From NCBI GenBank assembly GCA_910577225.1, contig CAJTMV010000002.1:221572-285571 (forward strand): DNA of 64,000 bases, read 5' to 3'. A model generated the notes under the pieces. The model was not told where the DNA came from. It saw only the letters and a list, made by a program, of their open reading frames with translations, and searched no databases. Origin of the DNA: an uncultured Eubacterium sp. Its GTDB lineage: Bacteria; Bacillota; Clostridia; Lachnospirales; Lachnospiraceae. Below are positions 35,688 to 45,566 of this stretch, in pieces. Within the stretch, counting starts at the first letter, position 1; the number at the start of each line of letters is the position of its first letter. The translations under genes were made by a program, and so were the position numbers.

Positions 35688-37001
35688 TTACGCTTTGAGC
35701 TTTTTTACACTGCTAAAGCTGCCATACACGCGTTTTCCGTCTGTTCCGGTCACATAAGCGCGGACTTTGTAATAACAGGTCTTTCCCTGCTTCTGGCTGG
35801 TGTCGGCGTATTTTGCCGTCTTTGCGTTTTTGACTGTTTTTACGCGTGTATAAGTTCCATTTTTCTTTGTGCTTTTATAAATCTGATAACCGTCTGCGGA
35901 TTTCACTGCATTCCAGCGAAGGACTGCCTTTTTGGATGTATTCCTTTTTACGGACAGATTTGCTATTTTTTCCGGCGCTGTCGTTATCCTGGAAACAGAA
36001 GAAAATGTCCCGTAGATTCTGCTGCCGTCAGCTGCCGTCTGGAATGCGCGCACACGGAACGCATAAGCCGTGCCATATTCCATCGTTTTGGAATAAGACG
36101 TTTTTTCTGCTTTGGCTATGGTCTTTATGCGGGTATATTTTTTTGTTTTCTCTTCATAACGGTAAATCTGGTAACCGTCCGCGTCACTGATCTGATTCCA
36201 TTTAAAAGAAACGTTTCTGCTCTTGCTTTTTGCAGCGACCTTTAGCTTCGGCGCCGGCTGGCTGCGAAACTGTGACGGATCCGGCGTACTGGCATCCGTA
36301 TTTGTATCGTCGGATGTATCAGGAGCCGTATCCGGTATCGCCGGCTGGTCCGGACTGGCTGTATGATCCGGTACGTTCGGCGTCACCGGATAGCCCGGCG
36401 CGTCCGATTCTGCCGGATGATACGGTGTCTGCGGTGTGGACGGCGTGTCTGCTGCCGCGCCGGTACACGTCACCGGACCTGTGCCGGATAGCGGCACGAT
36501 CTGTATCGACGCAGAGGCAGCGCTGATATAACGGAGTACCGGCTGCTGATCGTCCGGCTTTGCGCCTGTAAATGCTGCCTGTACCCGAAAGGACGAACTG
36601 GCAGAAGGCAGCTTCAGCGTACCAATGACCGCCTGATTTCCGCCCGCAAAAATATCCTGATCATTTTTATGCGCCACTATAATATCCGCGAAATATCTGC
36701 CATCCTGACCAGTGATCGAAGCGTCGCGGACGCCGTCCGGTTTTTGCGTGTTCAATATGGCATCTGAAAATTGAAATTCCGGCTGCTGTACCTCCCCCTG
36801 GAGTACGGATACCGACAGCCAGAAGCGTACGGCGGTAATCGGTTCCGGTTCTTCCTGCGGTTTTTCAAGTATCACTCTGATCTCTTTGTTTTGCGCTACA
36901 AGCTCTCCTCCCGCGTCCGCAGATACGGTAACCGGTGCAAACCAAAGGATGGCCAGGAGAAACATTGTCATGCAGCATATCTTTTTCATTCTTATCTTCA
37001 T
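35688..37001 (-). CDS. Secreted protein with cohesin-like N-terminus and two FnIII domains
   Basis: 437 residues. Signal peptide (residues 1-28, MFLLAILWFAPVTVSA). Residues about 35-170 look like a cohesin-type beta-sandwich (VRFWLSVSVLQGEVQQPEFQF, GRYFADIIVAHKNDQDIFAGG, VIGTLKL), an assignment by resemblance only. A Pro/Asp/Thr-rich linker (about 185-250) follows, then two fibronectin type III domains (about 250-345 and 346-437) with repeated DGYQIYR/DGYQIYK and YGSFSSV. It lies just after the gene for a dockerin-bearing M60 peptidase, so the two may form a complex. There is no obvious wall anchor. Confidence 0.7.
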   Translation of the reverse strand: MKIRMKKICCMTMFLLAILWFAPVTVSADAGGELVAQNKEIRVILEKPQEEPEPITAVRFWLSVSVLQGEVQQPEFQFSDAILNTQKPDGVRDASITGQDGRYFADIIVAHKNDQDIFAGGNQAVIGTLKLPSASSSFRVQAAFTGAKPDDQQPVLRYISAASASIQIVPLSGTGPVTCTGAAADTPSTPQTPYHPAESDAPGYPVTPNVPDHTASPDQPAIPDTAPDTSDDTNTDASTPDPSQFRSQPAPKLKVAAKSKSRNVSFKWNQISDADGYQIYRYEEKTKKYTRIKTIAKAEKTSYSKTMEYGTAYAFRVRAFQTAADGSRIYGTFSSVSRITTAPEKIANLSVKRNTSKKAVLRWNAVKSADGYQIYKSTKKNGTYTRVKTVKNAKTAKYADTSQKQGKTCYYKVRAYVTGTDGKRVYGSFSSVKKLKA

Positions 37002-37093
37002 AGATCTGTCTTTAACCTCCCTGGACGATCGTAAGCAACTGTTCCGGCAGTCCGGACGCTGTCCTGCGCTTTGGACTGCCGTTATAAGATCTG

Positions 37094-40000
37094 TTAATAA
37101 GTACTTCCTGTCAGTGTAATTGCCGGCAGGCTGGACGGTACCGGTATCAGCTGTGTATCGCTGACGATACGTTCTCCCTGCATCGTCAGCGCCTCGTCTA
37201 CGCGATACAGCTCTCCCCGTACGCTCTGCAGATTTTGAATGGTTTCTTCACTCCAGTGTTCCGGTTCCACATAATAGACAAAGGTACCCTCCGATGTCTC
37301 GCCCAGATTGCCGTCTTTTGGATCCGGTGCAAAAATAACCTGTCCGGCCTGAACGTTTCCGTCTTTTGCGCCAATGACATTGCCATCTGCGTCATACAGC
37401 AAAATCACATTATAGGCAGGATTTCCTTTGTATGTACCGGTAAAGATCAAAGACCCCGCCGGAATAACGTCCTGCGCGCCGGTTCCATATTTATAGTCCG
37501 CTTCCAGTCTGCCAATTGCATGCTGCCCGTTTTCTGCTGTCAAAAACTCCAGATTGTCTCCGGACGGGCCGCAGATTTGAATTTCCTGAATGGTTAACGG
37601 AGCAGATTTTTTCATTGTAAGTCTGATATATCTGGCGTCATACGTACCAATCCAGTTTTTCTGTTCCGTTTCTTTTACAGCGTCAAACCATACTGCCTTT
37701 TGTTCGGTTCCGGCTGCATCTTTCAGTCCTGCGTCGTCTTTTTTTACTGTCTGCCAGTCGTCCTTTCCATTCTGACTGATTTCTACCGTCAAAGAATCGA
37801 TACTGCTGCCCTGGTATTTCAAAGCGGTAACTGCCTGGATACTATGCATATCGATCGTAACGGACGCCGTGTCAGCAGCGCTGTCCGCCGCTTCCCTGTA
37901 AGTGCCTTCCGGTGTGGTATCGTTATCGATAATGCGTGCAATACTGTGAACTCTTGCCGCTTCCACATGAGCCGGCTGGTTTTCATCATAACCGCTGTCC
38001 GGATTGTCAGTGTCTGTAGGAACAATGCTGTCGTCTTCCGATTTCATATTTGTTTCCGTAATCGTCCAGTCTGACTGATCCAGCGCCCCGTCTGTCTGTA
38101 TTTTTACAGAACCTGCCTCTGCGGCATTGGAATAATTCAGATAGTTGTCAACGGCACGTACTTCATAGGAAAGTACGCGGTTATTGATCGCACGCACATG
38201 GTCGGTAAATACGGTAGACGCTGCCGTATCGATCGGTACAAATCCAACTACCCGTGTCTCTTTTTTTCCGTTGCTGATCATACTGCGGCTGATCTCATAG
38301 CCGGCAATCAGCGCGGCATCTGCCTGCGTTTGTATCGTAACCGTTACTTCGTCGGACGCTGCCCTGACCGAAGCTGTTACGACATCTTTGTCCAGAATCG
38401 TCGTTTCCTGCTCTTTTTCTCTGTGATCGACGCGATAATCTCTGATCGTGTCATTCACATAATAAATCGCCTTTGTTTCCGGTTCGAACTTTTCTGCGTA
38501 CGCAATCGTGCCTTCATCCGGCTCCATGCCCCATCGCTCGAAAAATGCAAGAATATTCTTTTCAGCCGCCGCGCATGCCAGACGCATTAGATTCTGATCC
38601 GTACCGCCGTCCAGCTTTACTTCGCCCTTCGGCGCTGTCTTAGGATTACGGGCATACGTATCGACTCTTGCAAAAAACAGGTTCTCGAACTGCTGTTTAT
38701 AATCCGTATAAATACGCCCGTCATCTTTCTCCCTGCCGTATGCCAGATACAGCTGCCAGTACATGGCAAGCTGCGTCATCACATTCGAAGAACGTCCGAT
38801 CGTACCGGAAGTCACTTTTTTGTATACGTTGTCATACGAAAAACGGGTCGTTCCATCTGCGATCTTTTTCATTAACTGTGCAAAATAATTATTTGTAACC
38901 TCTGCGACTGCATAGGCCCCCTGGTTAATGTCATGACCGATCTCATGCGCAATCCCCCAGCCAAAGCTGTTCCAGCTGTTCGCCGCGCCTGCCAGTGTCG
39001 CAGAGCCCCATTCGATACCGATATGATTTCCGGCTGCGTACATAAACGCTCCGGCGAACATCCGCATATACCGGATGTTCAGATGTCTGCTGGCCGGCGC
39101 GTTATTTCCTTTTTCCGCGTCTGCAGCACTGTTTAATCCTTTGTGCTGGTAAAACAGCGTCATCATCTGCTCCATCGCCTGCAGCGACCGATCCAGCTGC
39201 GCAGTCTTTTCCTCCAGACTTTTGCCGTTTCCAATACTGGAAAGCACCTGGGAAGCCGGCAGCGAATACATCATCTGCTCCATCAGAATATCCGTCGCAT
39301 TCAAAATACAGTTTTGCGCATCATACGCCACATCCACATGCTTTTTGCCTGCATGTACGTTATTATGCTCCGTTTCCAAAGCTGCTACGTGCTTCTCCAT
39401 CTGCTGAATATACGTGCGAATCGCCTGCGTGCGCGCGTCTTTGGTCTTGCCATATACATCCAGCGCCGGAATCGCGCTGCCGCCGCTGATACGGACCGCA
39501 TATCGATCGGAATCGTTATTTCCGGTGTATTCCACATAAATCTGGCCTCCCCGCTCGGCTTCTTTATCTGATATCTGCGGAACGGTAATCATATTTCTGC
39601 CAACCTGCAGATTGATCGTACGTGCCAGACCGGAGGACTCTGCATGATGCTGGGTAAATACAAGCCGAAGATTCGCGGCATCCCCGATTCGTTTCACAGG
39701 ATGCCCGACATAAACGAGCAGTGTTTCTCCGGCGTACGCAGATCTGCCAAGCGGCTGCCATGCATTCAGTCCGCCAAATCCAAGATGACCGTCTTTTTGC
39801 GCCGTAATCTGCGGATGTACTTCCAAAGCCGCGGTCAGTCCGGTTGTCAGTATTTCTTTTGCCGTCTGAATTTCCAGCGCAAGCTCCTGATACAGCGGAT
39901 GCTTTTCACCGCTTTGCGCGTCCGGCGTATTCAGACGATTTTCAAGCTCCTGTATCGTATCTGCCGTCACGTCGCTGCGCAGCGTCGTATGCATATCGTC

Positions 40001-42307
40001 GATATACAATGCCATAATATCGTCTTCCAGAGAATCATACTGATAAAAACGGATTTCCCCGACTTTCATCTCTGCTCTTACATAGGATCGTCCAATGCTC
40101 AGTTTGACTTTGTCCGCCCGAACCGTACGATCTAATTTAACGATATAATACGGATTATCATTGGCATCGTACTTTTCCAACAAACGCGCGCCGACGATAT
40201 TCGCCGTCTGTGCGTCTGTCTGATTCCAGTATTCTACCCGAACCGTATCAAAACCATGTGTCTGGTCTGCGGCTGCAAACGTAAAATAATTGATCTTATA
40301 TTCCTGATCCAGGGTAATTGTCATTCCCTTGGTCGAAGCCGGATATTGTACGCCGTCTTCCCAGTCTGTTTTACTCCAGTAGGATGCATAGTCGTTATCT
40401 ACAAGACCAAGTCCGCTGTTTTTCTTTGTATCCAGCGGACTGTTGACCATACCGGATTCGCTGCCTCCAATGACTGCGTCTTTAATATGCGCGCTTACTG
40501 CTCCGACGCCGTTTGACGTATTCAGCAGCCGGTAGGACGGCAGAACAGGCGCTGCTTCTGATCTGGTTGCAGCTTCAGACACAAGCGATTTGCCGCTCCA
40601 GCCAAATTCATTCCAGCTTATGACGTAAACAAGATAAGAAGCATGCTCTTTTAATCCGTTGATCGTATAGCTTGTCCCCTGTAATCTTCCTGTTCCTTCT
40701 TTGGTCTGCACAAATCCTTTGACTGCAGGCTCATATTCCGCCGCGTCTTTTTCCTTATAATAGACCATATATCCGTCAGAATCATCCATATCCTTCCAGG
40801 ATACGGTAACCGACCGGTAACCGCCTGCTGCTTTTACATTGTCCGGAGGAGCCGGCATTGCCTGCGGCAGCGGCTTCGCGGTCTTTGCCTCAGACCACGG
40901 ACTTTTCCAGTCTCCGTTTACGGAGCGTACCTTTAGCGTATATTCTTTATAATTGACCAGATTTTTCTGGTTGATGGAAGCTACCTCACAGGAAGTATCC
41001 GAAACGGCAATTACCTGTGATTCTGCCTTGCTTTGATTTTTTACCGGTCCGCAAATATACACTTCATAGCCGGTAATGTTTTTTTGCGCATTCCAGGTCA
41101 GCGTCAGCTTCTTACTGCCCGGCGTAACCGACAAAATGGACGGTATGTCGAGCGCCGGAGCCGGTATGTGATCTTCCATATTGTTGACAAACGTCACTTT
41201 TGCAATATCTACCAGTTTCTGCTCTTTTTTGGTCGTTCCGGTGATACAGACAGATACCCGTTTGACCGCGATCTGTCCGCCAAAATCCAGTACGAGCGTA
41301 CCGTCTGCCTCGGTTTGAACCTTTGGTTTGTTTTCTCTGAGTGAAAACTCTGCCAGCGATGCCGACTCCTGTTTTTCGTTCAGAGACATCTGTCTGGTCT
41401 TTTCTTTGCCGTCTGCATCCACGTATACAATCGTAACCGTACCGTCTGCAATCTGACTGACCGTATTTTGACCGTCTGTCTGTTCCGGCGCCTTGATCGT
41501 CATACCGCCAAGCTGCGGCGCCGACGCTGCGTTCTCGTCTGCAAGCGCTATGGTAAGCGCGATCGGATGCTCCTTTGAAATCTCGCTGGCGTCTGCATTT
41601 TGCAGCTTTACGCTTCCTTCGTTTCGAAACATCGCTTCAAACCCGGATCCATCCGCCAGCTTTGTGCCATGATCGGTTGTAATCGCAGACGCATCCACTG
41701 CCCAGAGTTTTTCCACGGCTGATTCCTGTACGTCATCCTTCCCCTGTACCAGACAACTCAAATCCTCCAGATCTGTTTTTCCGTCGCCGTTGAGATCGCA
41801 GTTCGCAGAACTGTTTCCTGTCCGAATCGCGTCCAGCAGCGTTTCAGCGTCCTGCTCGTCGATATCCCCGTCGCCGTCCACATCGCCGCAGCGCAGCCAT
41901 CCTGTCCGGGCGCCGTCTCCATTTTGGATTCTGGATGAGCCGACTTTTATTTTATGTATCCAGCCCGCTTCTGTTCGAATCTGCTGCGTATAATCGGCAA
42001 ATTTTTCTGCCCGAATACGAACCGTATAATCTCCCGGCGTCACTTCAAACTTTGCGGTGGCAGAAACATCTTTGGTAACTGCAAGCTGTTTTTGATCGGG
42101 CCTGCCGGTTCCGTCACTAATCTCTACCGTCACATCGCCTTCATATGGAAACAGCTGTGTCGATACTACTTCCACTTCCAGTATACTTTGTTTCCTGTCT
42201 GTCTGTACGGCATCCTGCTGCGCGCCCCAGGCAGGCACATAGCCGCCCGCACATGGCGTAAACGCAAGGCAGGCAGATAGCAGAGCCGCTAAGAATCGTT
42301 TTTTCAT
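37094..42307 (-). CDS. Secreted M60-type metallopeptidase with dockerin, FnIII and F5/8 C domains
   Basis: 1737-residue exported protein of the M60/enhancin-like, mucin-degrading peptidase group. Signal peptide (MKKRFLAALLSACLAFTPCAGG). Near residues 141-192 lies a dockerin type I: DVDGDGDIDEQDAETLL and DLNGDGKTDLEDLSCL are its two calcium-binding loops. FnIII-like domains (PSILSVTPGSKKLTLTWNAQ; PPDNVKAAGGYRSVTVSWKD) precede a galactose-binding-like domain (about 620-700), then the M60 region with HEIGHDINQGAYAVAE (about 1120), the HExxH and downstream Glu. A C-terminal F5/8 type C domain (VTALKYQGSSIDSL to YIRLTMKKSAPLTIQEIQI) closes it. Likely cleaves O-glycosylated host proteins. ATG 42307 follows AAAGGAA. 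Confidence 0.88.
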   Translation of the reverse strand: MKKRFLAALLSACLAFTPCAGGYVPAWGAQQDAVQTDRKQSILEVEVVSTQLFPYEGDVTVEISDGTGRPDQKQLAVTKDVSATAKFEVTPGDYTVRIRAEKFADYTQQIRTEAGWIHKIKVGSSRIQNGDGARTGWLRCGDVDGDGDIDEQDAETLLDAIRTGNSSANCDLNGDGKTDLEDLSCLVQGKDDVQESAVEKLWAVDASAITTDHGTKLADGSGFEAMFRNEGSVKLQNADASEISKEHPIALTIALADENAASAPQLGGMTIKAPEQTDGQNTVSQIADGTVTIVYVDADGKEKTRQMSLNEKQESASLAEFSLRENKPKVQTEADGTLVLDFGGQIAVKRVSVCITGTTKKEQKLVDIAKVTFVNNMEDHIPAPALDIPSILSVTPGSKKLTLTWNAQKNITGYEVYICGPVKNQSKAESQVIAVSDTSCEVASINQKNLVNYKEYTLKVRSVNGDWKSPWSEAKTAKPLPQAMPAPPDNVKAAGGYRSVTVSWKDMDDSDGYMVYYKEKDAAEYEPAVKGFVQTKEGTGRLQGTSYTINGLKEHASYLVYVISWNEFGWSGKSLVSEAATRSEAAPVLPSYRLLNTSNGVGAVSAHIKDAVIGGSESGMVNSPLDTKKNSGLGLVDNDYASYWSKTDWEDGVQYPASTKGMTITLDQEYKINYFTFAAADQTHGFDTVRVEYWNQTDAQTANIVGARLLEKYDANDNPYYIVKLDRTVRADKVKLSIGRSYVRAEMKVGEIRFYQYDSLEDDIMALYIDDMHTTLRSDVTADTIQELENRLNTPDAQSGEKHPLYQELALEIQTAKEILTTGLTAALEVHPQITAQKDGHLGFGGLNAWQPLGRSAYAGETLLVYVGHPVKRIGDAANLRLVFTQHHAESSGLARTINLQVGRNMITVPQISDKEAERGGQIYVEYTGNNDSDRYAVRISGGSAIPALDVYGKTKDARTQAIRTYIQQMEKHVAALETEHNNVHAGKKHVDVAYDAQNCILNATDILMEQMMYSLPASQVLSSIGNGKSLEEKTAQLDRSLQAMEQMMTLFYQHKGLNSAADAEKGNNAPASRHLNIRYMRMFAGAFMYAAGNHIGIEWGSATLAGAANSWNSFGWGIAHEIGHDINQGAYAVAEVTNNYFAQLMKKIADGTTRFSYDNVYKKVTSGTIGRSSNVMTQLAMYWQLYLAYGREKDDGRIYTDYKQQFENLFFARVDTYARNPKTAPKGEVKLDGGTDQNLMRLACAAAEKNILAFFERWGMEPDEGTIAYAEKFEPETKAIYYVNDTIRDYRVDHREKEQETTILDKDVVTASVRAASDEVTVTIQTQADAALIAGYEISRSMISNGKKETRVVGFVPIDTAASTVFTDHVRAINNRVLSYEVRAVDNYLNYSNAAEAGSVKIQTDGALDQSDWTITETNMKSEDDSIVPTDTDNPDSGYDENQPAHVEAARVHSIARIIDNDTTPEGTYREAADSAADTASVTIDMHSIQAVTALKYQGSSIDSLTVEISQNGKDDWQTVKKDDAGLKDAAGTEQKAVWFDAVKETEQKNWIGTYDARYIRLTMKKSAPLTIQEIQICGPSGDNLEFLTAENGQHAIGRLEADYKYGTGAQDVIPAGSLIFTGTYKGNPAYNVILLYDADGNVIGAKDGNVQAGQVIFAPDPKDGNLGETSEGTFVYYVEPEHWSEETIQNLQSVRGELYRVDEALTMQGERIVSDTQLIPVPSSLPAITLTGSTY

Positions 42308-42481
42308 ACATTCTGTTCCTTTCATTTGCATTGTCTGATTCCCGAGATTTCAGCAGATAAAACCATAGAAAATATCTCAGGAAAATAATGCCACTATTCT
42401 AACATAGATATGCACAACATACAATCACTAAATGAGAGATAAATCTTTTGTAATATACTACGAAAACCTGTGAAAAGAGCG

Positions 42482-42519
42482 AAAAAACGACTGCCGCCGG
42501 CTCATCCGGTTGTCAGTCG
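42482..42519 (-). terminator. Terminator after the second PepSY gene
   Basis: CGACTG (42488-42493) pairs with CAGTCG (42514-42519), with CCGG/CCGG inside; on minus it is followed by TTTTTTCG. It ends the two-component/PepSY operon. Confidence 0.85.
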
Positions 42520-42561
42520 CTTTTCCTTCCCTGCATTTTAGATTGTCAGTCCTGTTTATTT

Positions 42562-43293
42562 TTAGTCGATCAGGTCTTTGTCTCTTTCCAGAATCGTTCC
42601 GGTACCTGCGTCGATTTTAAACTCGTATTCATAATTGCCGCTGACCAGTTCGATCTCATAGACTGCAGCGCCATCGTCGATATCATATTCGGCCTTATAC
42701 ACAACGGCGCCCGGAACCTCCTTAAGCGCGATCTGTTTTGCCTGTTCCAGACTGATATCTTTCTTCTGGCTGTTAGATCCGGCTGTTTTTACCAGCTTCC
42801 ATTTATATTCCGTCAGCGCGCCGGTTCTTGCGTGATATTCCAGAGTATAGCGCTTGTTTCCCGCTGTCATTTTTACTTTATAGATATCGATGCCGTCGTC
42901 TGTTTTTTGCGAGATGGCTGTAATCGCTGCGTTTTTCACACGGTCCAGCGCAAGCTGCCTGCATTTTTTTTCGCTGATTACCGCACGATTGCGGCTCGGA
43001 CTGACCGTCGTTTTTTCCCATCCGTACTCAGTCATTTTTCCATCCGAAGCTCGATAAGTGATATCATATTTTTTGGAGCCTTTCACCAGCTCGATCTCAT
43101 AAACCTGCTCTCCGTTTTCAGTGTCCAGGTCTGTATCTGTCACTACCGCATTCGGCACTTTCTTAAGCGCTTTTTCTCTCGCCTGATTCGCGCTGGAGAT
43201 TCCTGCCGCCGCTGCGCTGTCTGCGGCTGCCAGACCTGTGATCATCACCGCTCCTGCTGCCAGTAATGCCGCTATATTTTTTCCTGTTTTCAT
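42562..43293 (-). CDS. Secreted protein with three PepSY domains (distal)
   Basis: 243 residues with a signal peptide (IAALLAAGAVMITGLAAADSAAAA) and three PepSY repeats of about 65 residues: ISSANQAREKALKKVPNAVV, ISEKKCRQLALDRVKNAAI and ISLEQAKQIALKEVPGAVV, each followed by a beta hairpin ending in a G-x-I/M-x-E pattern. PepSY proteins are thought to act as extracytoplasmic protease inhibitors or ligand sensors. GGAGGG precedes the ATG. Last gene of the operon RR-HK-PepSY-PepSY. Confidence 0.9.
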   Translation of the reverse strand: MKTGKNIAALLAAGAVMITGLAAADSAAAAGISSANQAREKALKKVPNAVVTDTDLDTENGEQVYEIELVKGSKKYDITYRASDGKMTEYGWEKTTVSPSRNRAVISEKKCRQLALDRVKNAAITAISQKTDDGIDIYKVKMTAGNKRYTLEYHARTGALTEYKWKLVKTAGSNSQKKDISLEQAKQIALKEVPGAVVYKAEYDIDDGAAVYEIELVSGNYEYEFKIDAGTGTILERDKDLID

Positions 43294-43330
43294 AATTAAT
43301 TCCCTCCTGATTTTAAAAAGATTTCATGAT

Positions 43331-44143
43331 TCAATCCAGCGGTTCTGCCTCCCAGCTGCGGAACGCCCCGCTGTAGGCATCGATCTCAAACTCATATTCC
43401 ATACCGTCGTAAATAATTTTGCCCTGATACTCGGTACGACCGTCCTCCGTATCCGTCTCAAACTCCAGGATATCGCTTTCGGAAGCGCCCGGAACCTGCG
43501 CAAGCGCCAGGCTGACAGCTTCCTGTTGTGATATTCTGCTGTCTTCATTCGCCGGATCTGTAAAAGACGAATTTACTGACTCTGCATCGTAATCGTAACT
43601 GAGCACCTCACCCGTATACGCATCGATCTCATAGTCATATTCGACGCCATCCGCTGTATAAAACTCTGTCTCGAATACTTTTTTTCCATCTTCGACATCC
43701 ATGCTGCATACCGCAAACGTTACCTGATCGTTCGTCAGCCCTGCATGTGACAGTGCCCTTTCTCTGGCTTCCTGCTCTGTAATCATCCCTGCCCCCGGCG
43801 GTCGGCTCTCTGCCCCGCTGTCGCCATCTGCAGTATCCGGATTACTTTGCGCGCCGGCAGCCGGAACATCCGCCTGTATAACGACTCCTGTCAGAGCGTC
43901 GATATCATAAGAATACTCCTCGCCAAACGCCTGAAACTCCACTTCATAAAAATCCTGACCGCTGTGCCCTGACAGATCCGCCGAGATGCCTTGGGCCTGC
44001 GAAGCATCGATACCGGACGCCTCCAGCGCAAGGCTCTTCGCCTTCGACGCGCCGATATATGCCAGCTGTTTTTCCTGCCTGCCACATCCGCTATTCAGAA
44101 CCATCGCCAGCCCGGCCGCACACAAAACGCTTTTTCGTTTCAT
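43331..44143 (-). CDS. Lipoprotein with three PepSY domains (proximal)
   Basis: 270 residues. MKRKSVLCAAGLAMVLNSGC predicts a lipoprotein (Cys20). Three PepSY units follow (ALEASGIDASQAQGISADLSG; ITEQEARERALSHAGLTNDQV; ISQQEAVSLALAQVPGASES), with an acidic linker between the first and second. The start at 44143 follows AAGGAAGGG; the longer frame to 44206 is rejected. It lies 68 nt after the histidine kinase gene and 37 nt before the other PepSY gene; the pair may modulate the kinase sensor (inference). Confidence 0.88.
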   Translation of the reverse strand: MKRKSVLCAAGLAMVLNSGCGRQEKQLAYIGASKAKSLALEASGIDASQAQGISADLSGHSGQDFYEVEFQAFGEEYSYDIDALTGVVIQADVPAAGAQSNPDTADGDSGAESRPPGAGMITEQEARERALSHAGLTNDQVTFAVCSMDVEDGKKVFETEFYTADGVEYDYEIDAYTGEVLSYDYDAESVNSSFTDPANEDSRISQQEAVSLALAQVPGASESDILEFETDTEDGRTEYQGKIIYDGMEYEFEIDAYSGAFRSWEAEPLD

Positions 44144-44211
44144 GAAACCCTTCCTTTCTTTTTTGATTGTAAAACAGATTTTATGCTTACAGTATGAAAC
44201 GTACATGAAAT

Positions 44212-45564
44212 TTATGAATGAATTTTATTTTCCGGCAAATGCAGAATAAACAGGCATCCTGTACCCGGTCTGCTCTCAAGCGTCATATATCCGTTATGAA
44301 TGTTCGCGATCTGCCGTACCATCGGCAAACCCAGTCCGGCTCCCATTTCCCCGCTGCGGGAAGCGTCCGCCTGATAAAAACGCTGCCAGATCTTTTCCTG
44401 ATGTTCCGGCGCGATTCCCGGGCCGTCGTCCCGCACCATAATCTGTACTTCCTGCTCCTGCCGGCGCGCCGAAAGCCATACATGCCCGTCTGCACGCCCG
44501 TATTTTAACGCGTTTTCCACCAGATTGCTGACAAGCCGGGACAACAGTCCGACGTTTGCCTGTGCGTATACGGTATCGCCTCCCTCTGCGGTCACATGTC
44601 TCGTATCATAAGACTGCTCGCTACAGAGATCTTTCAGAAAACCGCATAACTCCACCGTTTCCATGCTTACCTGCTCCGTGCCCTGCTCCAGTCTTGTCAT
44701 ACTTAACAGCTGCGCTATGATGCCTGACATCTTTTCCGCCTGACGTCTGATCATATCAAGCGATTCCTGCCGGTCTTCCGGCGTTTCATCATATTTTAAC
44801 GCATACTCGCAGGCTCCCTTAATAATCGATACCGGTGTGCGAAGCTCATGAGATGCATCTGAGGTAAACTGCTTTTCTGCCTCAAAAGACCGTTCCAGAC
44901 GTTCAAACAGCTGATCGAACGTGCTGCCCAGTCTGGAAAATTCATCCTGTCCGGGCGCAAGACCAATGCGTCTGGATAAGTCGCGCGCTTCATTAATCGC
45001 AGCGGCCGTAGCGTTAATACTGTCCAGCGGCCGGAACGCCCTGCGTGTAATCTGATAACTTCCTGCCGCGGCAAGAGCCAGAAAGACCGGAAGCGCAATC
45101 AGTGTCACTTTTAACAGATTGCGCGCCGCCATACTGTTATCCGGCGCCTCGATCAGTCCCCGTATCCATACTCCGTTTTCCCAGCCGTCAGAAAACCAGA
45201 GATCCAGCACCAGGTACTGTACCTCCGGGCCGTCCGTCATACGCAGACAACCGTTTCGAAACGGCTCGCCGGCAGTAAAGGAAACCGGAATCTGTCCCGC
45301 CAGCAAAGACTCGCTCTTACTATAGATTAATGTCGTCACTCCATTCTGATAAAAACGAAACTTCGTTCCCGGCCGCGGCTTTCCCTGCTCCATCCGAATC
45401 TGGCCCAGATTCCCGTACACGGTCAGAACCAGCTGATCTTCCGCCGTCTGCGCAGCTACTTTGCTGCTGACCGCCAGCATAAAAACAACAAGCAGCACAG
45501 CCAGAAGCGCAGTCAGAAGCGTCAGCCAGGACGCAATCCTGGCCTTGACTGACATTTTTTTCAT
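44212..45564 (-). CDS. Two-component sensor histidine kinase
   Basis: 450-residue membrane kinase. TM1 (WLTLLTALLAVLLVVFMLAV), an extracytoplasmic sensor of about 115 residues, TM2 (LLKVTLIALPVFLALAAAGSY), HAMP (RRAFRPLDSINATAAAINEAR), HisKA (FTSDASHELRTPVSIIKGACE), and HATPase (LVSNLVENALKYG, VRDDGPGIAPEHQEKIWQRF, GAGLGLPMVRQIA). Phosphorylates the OmpR-type regulator encoded 2 nt upstream. The ATG at 45564 has GGAGG 7 nt before it. Signal unknown; the following PepSY genes suggest envelope sensing. Confidence 0.95.
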   Translation of the reverse strand: MKKMSVKARIASWLTLLTALLAVLLVVFMLAVSSKVAAQTAEDQLVLTVYGNLGQIRMEQGKPRPGTKFRFYQNGVTTLIYSKSESLLAGQIPVSFTAGEPFRNGCLRMTDGPEVQYLVLDLWFSDGWENGVWIRGLIEAPDNSMAARNLLKVTLIALPVFLALAAAGSYQITRRAFRPLDSINATAAAINEARDLSRRIGLAPGQDEFSRLGSTFDQLFERLERSFEAEKQFTSDASHELRTPVSIIKGACEYALKYDETPEDRQESLDMIRRQAEKMSGIIAQLLSMTRLEQGTEQVSMETVELCGFLKDLCSEQSYDTRHVTAEGGDTVYAQANVGLLSRLVSNLVENALKYGRADGHVWLSARRQEQEVQIMVRDDGPGIAPEHQEKIWQRFYQADASRSGEMGAGLGLPMVRQIANIHNGYMTLESRPGTGCLFILHLPENKIHS

Positions 45565-45566
45565 AA

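Noticed and set aside
37094..42307. Large plus-strand frames opposite the M60 gene and other long genes
   Set aside because: They mirror the coding strand's codon bias and lack starts, ribosome sites and family motifs.
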